Assembly: GCF_905171775.1 (NCBI RefSeq)
Contig: NC_053499.1
Location: forward strand, 23,138,519-23,202,518
Origin: Rana temporaria
Taxonomy: Eukaryota > Chordata > Amphibia > Anura > Ranidae
Length of the DNA: 64,000 nucleotides
Reading direction: 5' to 3'
Part shown: positions 58,661 through 64,000 of the stretch, piece by piece
Layout of the letters: each line of letters begins with the position of its first letter
Numbering within the stretch: position 1 is the first letter of the stretch
Made by a program: the position numbers and the translations under genes
Notes under the pieces: model-generated
Database searches by the model: none
What the model was told of the DNA's origin: nothing
The model's input: only the letters and a program-made list of their open reading frames with translations

Positions 58661-59141
58661 CGAGACCTATTCAACTTTTTGGATGGTGGGTTCATCTGCA
58701 CGTTGGCATTTTTCATGTTTTTTGAGGTCTCCACAATGAGATCTTTTAACCTCCTTTTGCTTTAACGTTAAATTGTTGAACATCTAAAGCCAGGCTTGTC
58801 CACTGCAGAACTTATGTAGTGTATCCTCTCCACAGGTCAGGGTTTTTAAGATTTTTTTTTTTTTTTTTTCTCAATGAGAACAGCTTGCAGTTATTACTGA
58901 TCCAATGACCTAGAAAATCCAGCCAAAACTTTGTTTTAAGTTTTGGAGAGGATGAGGAAGGATTGGAACCCCTGTCAGGTTCTTACTGCTATCTGCAAGA
59001 GAAAGTTCCCTTCATTGACTGTCAAGGGCAACAAAGGTCTCACCAGATGGGAAGTGAGGGCAAATCTGCAACCTGGCCACAGATGTCGAAAACTAACCAC
59101 CTCCTAAATGTTTTTTTCAAGATGTCAAGAAAATGCAGTAA

Positions 59142-59834
59142 AACCTTGGTTTGGGAGCATAATTTGTTCCAGAAACATGCTTGTAATCCAAAGCACTTGT
59201 ATATCAAAGCATTTTTTTTACAGGGTATAAAGGAGAAGAGAGGCACCTCTAAGGCTGCATTCACACCTGAGCGTTTTGTCGCCTGAAGCGCGACGCTCAA
59301 ATACGCTAGAGGGGGAAAAAAATACATTATTCCCTATGGAGATGGTTCACATCTCCACTCCAAAACGCCTGAAGCCGAACGACTGAAGCTCAAACAAGTT
59401 CTGGACCCTTTTTTGTCGCGCGTATCGGGCGGTTTGGTCGTTTTTGAGCGTTTCCATTTCCCATAGAAAGTAATGGAAACGCTCGATTCAAGCGACTAGC
59501 GCGACAACGAGCGTTTGCTACGGGCGTTTCGTCGCTTTAATCAATAGAACTTTTCACCCAGGCAGAAGATTAAAAAAATCTACCAACATAGCAACAAGTG
59601 ATGAAAAGATGATCATTTTTTCTATTGGCTAAAATAAACGTCGAAGTACAAAAACGTCGGACGACGCTGTATGCAAATAAGCATGAATACGCGCGACAAA
59701 ACGACCGACGCTCAGGTGTGAATGCAGCCTAAGTGTAACAATAAGTTGCACCTTCATTAAATGTAACCATATTGCTACACTTGATACATTTTGCTTGTCT
59801 TTCAAAACTCTCTCAAACCAAGGTTTTACTGTAC
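59142..59834. mobile_element. Mariner-type MITE split by a TAA-flanked MITE
   Basis: Ends CAGTAAAACCTTGGTTTG and CAAACCAAGGTTTTACTG are perfect inverted repeats, with TA following on the right. Inner text CAGGGTATAAAGGAGAAG and GGCACCTC[TAA]GTGTAAC corresponds to the spacer of the 57780-58660 array in reverse. Confidence 0.85.
59253..59729. mobile_element. TAA-flanked foldback MITE (Harbinger-type)
   Basis: TAA at 59250-59252 and 59730-59732; ends GGCTGCATTCACACCTGAGC and GCTCAGGTGTGAATGCAGCC. Confidence 0.88.
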
Positions 59835-60109
59835 CTGTGCAAAAACAAATACCTACAGTTTTAACTTTCTGGGTGTTAATTAAATTCTGAAGTATAGAAA
59901 TGCTGCTAAATTTTTAGGTGACTGGTATCCCCCCCCCCCCCCCCCCAATCTCTGTTCTGTAGATTATGTATGTAGTTCCTATGTACAGTAATGATGCCGC
60001 TGCTACATGCTCATTTCTGGGCTTGCAAAGGCATTTGTTGCACACAAAGTGGATTCATATGCTTTTGGCATATATTTAAACCCAGATTTCGGCTTTAAAA
60101 ATTGCTGTC

Positions 60110-61426
60110 TGCACCCGAGAAAGTGAATATGTAGAAAAATAGTGCAGCGCAAATAATACAAAAAATACAATAATAAATCAATAAATAAATTTGGTAAAGT
60201 CCATAAAGTGCAAAGTGATAAAAGTGCTCCAAAAAATCAATGGTGATCAAAAGTGCAAAAAATCTTCAACAGATCCGTGACCCACAGGAAAGGGTTAACC
60301 TCCACCAAGAGTAAGGGTGGCCTCTCACCTCAATACTTCGACCTGTGGCTAGGTCAAAAGGCAAGAAGCAAAATCTCCAAAGAATGGTAATCAGCTTTAC
60401 ATGGGTTCAATTTCCAAAGAATCCACCAGATGGCACCAGCGGGCAATAAGCAAGGCAACACCATGACTCCCCCGGTCTCTGTGCCACTCCTGGATTCTGG
60501 CCGATCGCTCCGGTCACGTGACAGCCAGGGAAGTGAGGTGGGGGATGCTCGCTGTGTACTGCCGCAGGTGAAGAGGGGACACAGGCGACACTCCGACACC
60601 CAGCTTCGATTCTCCAGACACCGCGAGAGCGAGCGCGCACCCCAAGCACCGGCTCACTGGGGGGAGGAGGGAGGGGTTTCGGTTCACTAAAGGGGACGCA
60701 TGCGCACTAGGCAGTCACAGTGACTGCCTAGTGCGCATGCGTCCCCTTTAGTGAACCGAAACCCCTCCCTCCTCCCCCCAGTGAGCCGGTGCTTGGGGTG
60801 CGCGCTCGCTCTCGCGGTGTCTGGAGAATCGAAGCTGGGTGTCGGAGTGTCGCCTGTGTCCCCTCTTCACCTGCGGCAGTACACAGCGAGCATCCCCCAC
60901 CTCACTTCCCTGGCTGTCACGTGACCGGAGCGATCGGCCAGAATCCAGGAGCGGCACAGAGACCGGGGGAGTCATGGTGTTGCCTTGCTTATTGCCCGCT
61001 GGTGCCATCTGGTGGATTCTTTGGAAATTGAACCCATGTAAAGCTGATTACCATTCTTTGGAGATTTTGCTTCTTGCCTTTTGACCTAGCCACAGGTCGA
61101 AGTATTGAGGTGAGAGGCCACCCTTACTCTTGGTGGAGGTTAACCCTTTCCTGTGGGTCACGGATCTGTTGAAGATTTTTTGCACTTTTGATCACCATTG
61201 ATTTTTTGGAGCACTTTTATCACTTTGCACTTTATGGACTTTACCAAATTTATTTATTGATTTATTATTGTATTTTTTGTATTATTTGCGCTGCACTATT
61301 TTTCTACATATTCACTTTGAGATATTTTTGAGTTATATCTACAGTGCTGGCTTGCAATTTAGTTTAATTTTTATTTATTTTCCAGCGCTGAATCACTTTT
61401 TACTTATTCTTGCACCCGAGAAAGTG
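60110..61426. mobile_element. Palindromic insertion with 16-bp flanking duplication
   Basis: TGCACCCGAGAAAGTG occurs at 60110-60125 and 61411-61426. Between them a palindrome of 1,199 bp (60120-61318) is centred on base 60719, with arms of about 599 bp that differ at one position I could find (A/G near 60485, complement near 60951). A 92-bp single-copy tail (61319-61410) follows on the right. The twin frames at 60430-60690 (+) and 60748-61008 (-) are simply the two arms. Confidence 0.9.
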
Positions 61427-61608
61427 CCACATACGGTAGCTGACATGGCTATACAAACATTGCAACATTTTCACACGTGCTGTGCTGCTAAATATAAAGA
61501 GATTGTAGTGTAGAATAGACTTTATTTCGATATTACACCAACATTCTGTATACAGACTTTTTTAGATTTTTTATTTTTAATTTTTTTTACTATGGTTAGC
61601 CTATAATA

Positions 61609-61947
61609 CAGTCTCCAAACTTTCTAAACAAAGGGCCAGTTCACTGTCCTTCAAACTTTGAGGGCCAGACTAGGGCCATTGGGAGTAGAAAATATCCAGT
61701 GGGAGTAAACAATACCAATATCTTTGGTGTCGGTGGGAGGCCTAGTGCCCCATTGTTGGTGTCAATAGAAGGAATTGTACCCTTTTTGATGGTGTCAGTT
61801 GAATGAATAGTGCCCCATTTGGTGTTTTCAGCAACAAGAATGATTCCCCATGGTTGGTGTCAGTGGATGGAATAGTGCCCAAAAAGGCCGGTTAAAGGCA
61901 AGCAAAAAGCTGCATCCGGCCCCAGGGCCGCAGTTGGAAGACCCCTG
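61609..61947. mobile_element. hAT-type MITE with perfect 8-bp duplication
   Basis: CTATAATA at 61601-61608 and 61948-61955; ends CAGTCTCCAAACTTTC and CAGTTGGAAGACCCCTG. Same family as 22597-23043. Confidence 0.88.
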
Positions 61948-62186
61948 CTATAATAGAAGGACTTTGCTTTTTTTTTTCTTCAAATGGTCAAAAATGCATT
62001 GTCACCGTCCAGGCTTATCCCTGTCATGGACCACCCTCTGTGTTTTTCTCTCCATAGAACCTTTTTTTTTTTTTTTTTCTCCTTCACACTGGTATTTTCT
62101 ACCTCGCATAACTGTCTGGTTTACTATGCGTATAACATCACTGTAATGGCGAAACCCAAAATTGACAGCATAACACGGCCTTCTTA

Positions 62187-62570
62187 GGCTGCGTACACAC
62201 GATCAGTCCATCCTTCGGACCGGTCTCATTGGTTAACCGATGAAGCTGACTGATGGTCTGATGTGCCTACACACTATCGAGTCCAACTCGGTGACGTAAA
62301 ACACAACGACGTGCGGAAAAAAATGAAGTTCAATGCTTCCAAGCATGCGTCGACTTGATTCTGAGCATGCCCGGGTTTGGAACCGATGCTTTTGCATACT
62401 AACCATCGGTTTTGACCTATCGGTTAGGAGTCCATCGGTTCAATTTTAAAGCAAGTTCTAAAATTTTTGACCAAAGGATAACTGATCGATGGGGCCCACA
62501 CACCACACACCATCGGTTTGGTCCTTCAGTCCGTTTCCATCGGTTTTGACCGACCGTGTGTACGCGGCCT
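62187..62570. mobile_element. GTACACACG-family MITE
   Basis: TTA at 62184-62186 and about 62571-62573; ends GGCTGCGTACACACGATCAG and CGACCGTGTGTACGCGGCC. Confidence 0.78.
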
Positions 62571-62579
62571 TTACTGGGA

Positions 62580-63290
62580 ACCCTGTGGTCCCTGTGAAAG
62601 TAATATGGCAACTGCTGTTGGAAGATATGTGGTTTGCGGGAACTTTTATGAAATTTTGTGCTTTATTGGTACCTGTGAAATCTGGCCCCCTAGGGTAGAG
62701 TTCACATGCCTGACCATGACGGTACAAAAGGGCAATTGCAGTCAAAGTGCTAAATATGTTCCAGGCAAAGCTTATTACCTAGAATCTATACAAGCGCCAT
62801 TTTACCTAGTCATGGATTTGTAGTGTACTTCTGTGAACAACTCTACTCTGCATAGGAGGTTGATGACGCTCTGTATGTAGTTCTATAGATTCTCCTGCCC
62901 ACTCTTTTAGAATAGTAGGGAAATCGCCAATGGTAATGCCTTGCTGTGCGTCACCCAAAAACTTCCAACCCCATCCGTTACGTTTTCAATCTTATCAACC
63001 TGGAGGAACCCTTGAAATAACATTCCGGCCTCTGGAAATCTCTGCTAATAATTACTCTATCATCACTTCATGGTACATTTAGTAGTATGGTCACCTGGAA
63101 GGAAGCTCCTTTCATTTGTGGTCAATTAGAGCTTTCAAAGTGGCAGAGGACCCAACCGGTCTACCAAGCTCTTCCCCCCGATGATTCCATACTCTTCCCA
63201 GCCCCCCCCCCCCCCCCGATGATTCCGTACTCATTACCAGGTCTTGTATGATTCGGAGCATGCGAGGATTGTTTGCTGCTCTGCACAGTG
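62580..63290. other. Unassigned sequence
   Basis: About 700 bp with a C run at 63203-63217 and a duplicated CGATGATTCC word on either side of it. No exon or element recognised. Confidence 0.3.
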
Positions 63291-63295
63291 TTCAG

Positions 63296-63617
63296 TTAGG
63301 CTCTGATTACACCTAGGCGTATATACGCCTGAAGCGCGACGCCGCAGCAGCCCCTAAGATGCTGGAGGGATGATTTTACATTGCCCTCTATGGAGATGGT
63401 TCACATCTCCACGCCGTACGCCTGACGCCTGAAAACAAGTCCCGGACCTTTTTTTCAGGCGGCGTTCGGCATAGGAGATGTGGACCTGGGGGTAAGCTGC
63501 ATTCACAATCGCGGCATTTTGTCGCCGCAAATCGCGGTACAAAACGCCACAATTTGTCGCCGCGATTCACGGGACAAAACGCCGCGATTAGGTACGCCAA
63601 GGTGTGAATGCAGCTTT
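63296..63617. mobile_element. Diverged CACACCT/GGTGTGAATGCAGC MITE
   Basis: GGCTCTGATTACACCTAGGC at the left and CAAGGTGTGAATGCAGC at the right; the interior has CGCCTGAAGCGCGACGCC, as in the 10056-10555 family. Confidence 0.6.
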
Positions 63618-64000
63618 CATATTCATTTTTTTTTTAAATACCAATAAAAACGATTGAAACAGAAATTGCTCATTGCTTGGGACCCCTAGCGACCTCTGGA
63701 GGGAACCTGGTTTGGAAGTGCTGCATTACGGGCTAGACACGCTTTGTTGCAAGCCTGATTTAGCTTTCAGGTGTTTTGTAAAAGACAGATGTAACCTGTG
63801 TTGGCGAAGTATTAAAAGAAAAAAAGAAAAAGATTTGAGGACTTTTGCAGGAGAAAACAACTTGAAGCCTTCTCTGGGCTTTGCACGTTCCCCTATCCCC
63901 ATTATTGTGCCAGGGGGGGTCTGGTTTGGCTCCCCCCCCCCCTTTTCTTTTTTTTTTTTTCAGTCGTTGCTCCCTTTTTGAAAGAATGCAAAAACTTGAG

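Noticed and set aside
57572..58739. Frames up to 342 codons on both strands
   Set aside because: Produced by the 31-bp tandem repeat; open on both strands and in several frames with no domain.
60430..61008. Two identical 86-residue proteins on opposite strands
   Set aside because: They are the two arms of a palindrome, not a duplicated gene; no conserved domain is recognisable.
63673..63981. 102-codon frame near the right edge
   Set aside because: No recognisable domain, no splice context, low-complexity 3' half (poly-C and poly-T); could not be supported as a gene.

Overview
This 64 kb window is vertebrate nuclear DNA, most likely from a ranoid or ranid frog. Three things suggest this: split, spliced coding exons of a vertebrate peroxin; an amphibian-type CIRBP retrocopy; and a very dense load of foldback (palindromic) MITEs, Tc1/mariner, hAT and DIRS-type elements and a V-SINE, families I know mainly from frogs and fish. 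About 100 Ns mark an assembly gap at 52068-52167. There is no bacterial-style gene organisation, and nearly all long open frames are translations of tandem repeats.

Host genes. The left 10 kb carries the 5' part of PEX16 on the minus strand: exon 1 with the start codon (9638-9764), a 36-nt exon 2 (6292-6327), exon 3 (3388-3464) and exon 4 (1559-1692). Splice phases are compatible (1, 1, 0, 2) and together the exons give about the first 124 residues; the rest lies left of the window. Diverging from it on the plus strand is a probable promoter and non-coding first exon (about 14900-15153, donor at 15154), which would fit the head-to-head neighbour LARGE2 known in mammals, but no coding exon of that gene was found. 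At 45138-45858 lies a processed CIRBP copy with an intact 167-codon frame, no introns, a poly(A) signal, a short A tail and 15-bp target duplications.

Repeats. The rest is mobile and tandem DNA. Four boundary signatures recur and can be read directly: TTAA-flanked foldbacks (piggyBac-type), 8-bp-duplication elements (hAT-type), TWA/3-bp elements (PIF/Harbinger-type) and TA-flanked elements (Tc1/mariner-type). They are nested several deep. The best case is a single Tc1-like transposase relic (29951-34512) split by at least nine insertions; four or five of them sit end to end at one TTAA site, and joining the outer flanks restores the transposase sequence. Long inverted repeats stand at 8909-9509, 28551-28929, 35672-36569 and 60120-61318, the last being a nearly perfect 1.2 kb palindrome with 16-bp flanking direct repeats. 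Minisatellites occur at 5044-5855, 15290-16740 (G-rich, inside the putative first intron), 44294-45020, 53538-53704 and 57780-58660 (higher-order).

Most interesting pattern. Several unrelated-looking TTAA-flanked foldback families carry a consensus 5' splice donor in each arm, pointing outward, around a CpG-rich core with promoter-like motifs (CCAAT, CRE, NRF1-like, GC box). They look like mobile bidirectional promoter/first-exon cassettes. A hammerhead-ribozyme-like motif at 25856-25905 (minus strand) is a second noteworthy signal.
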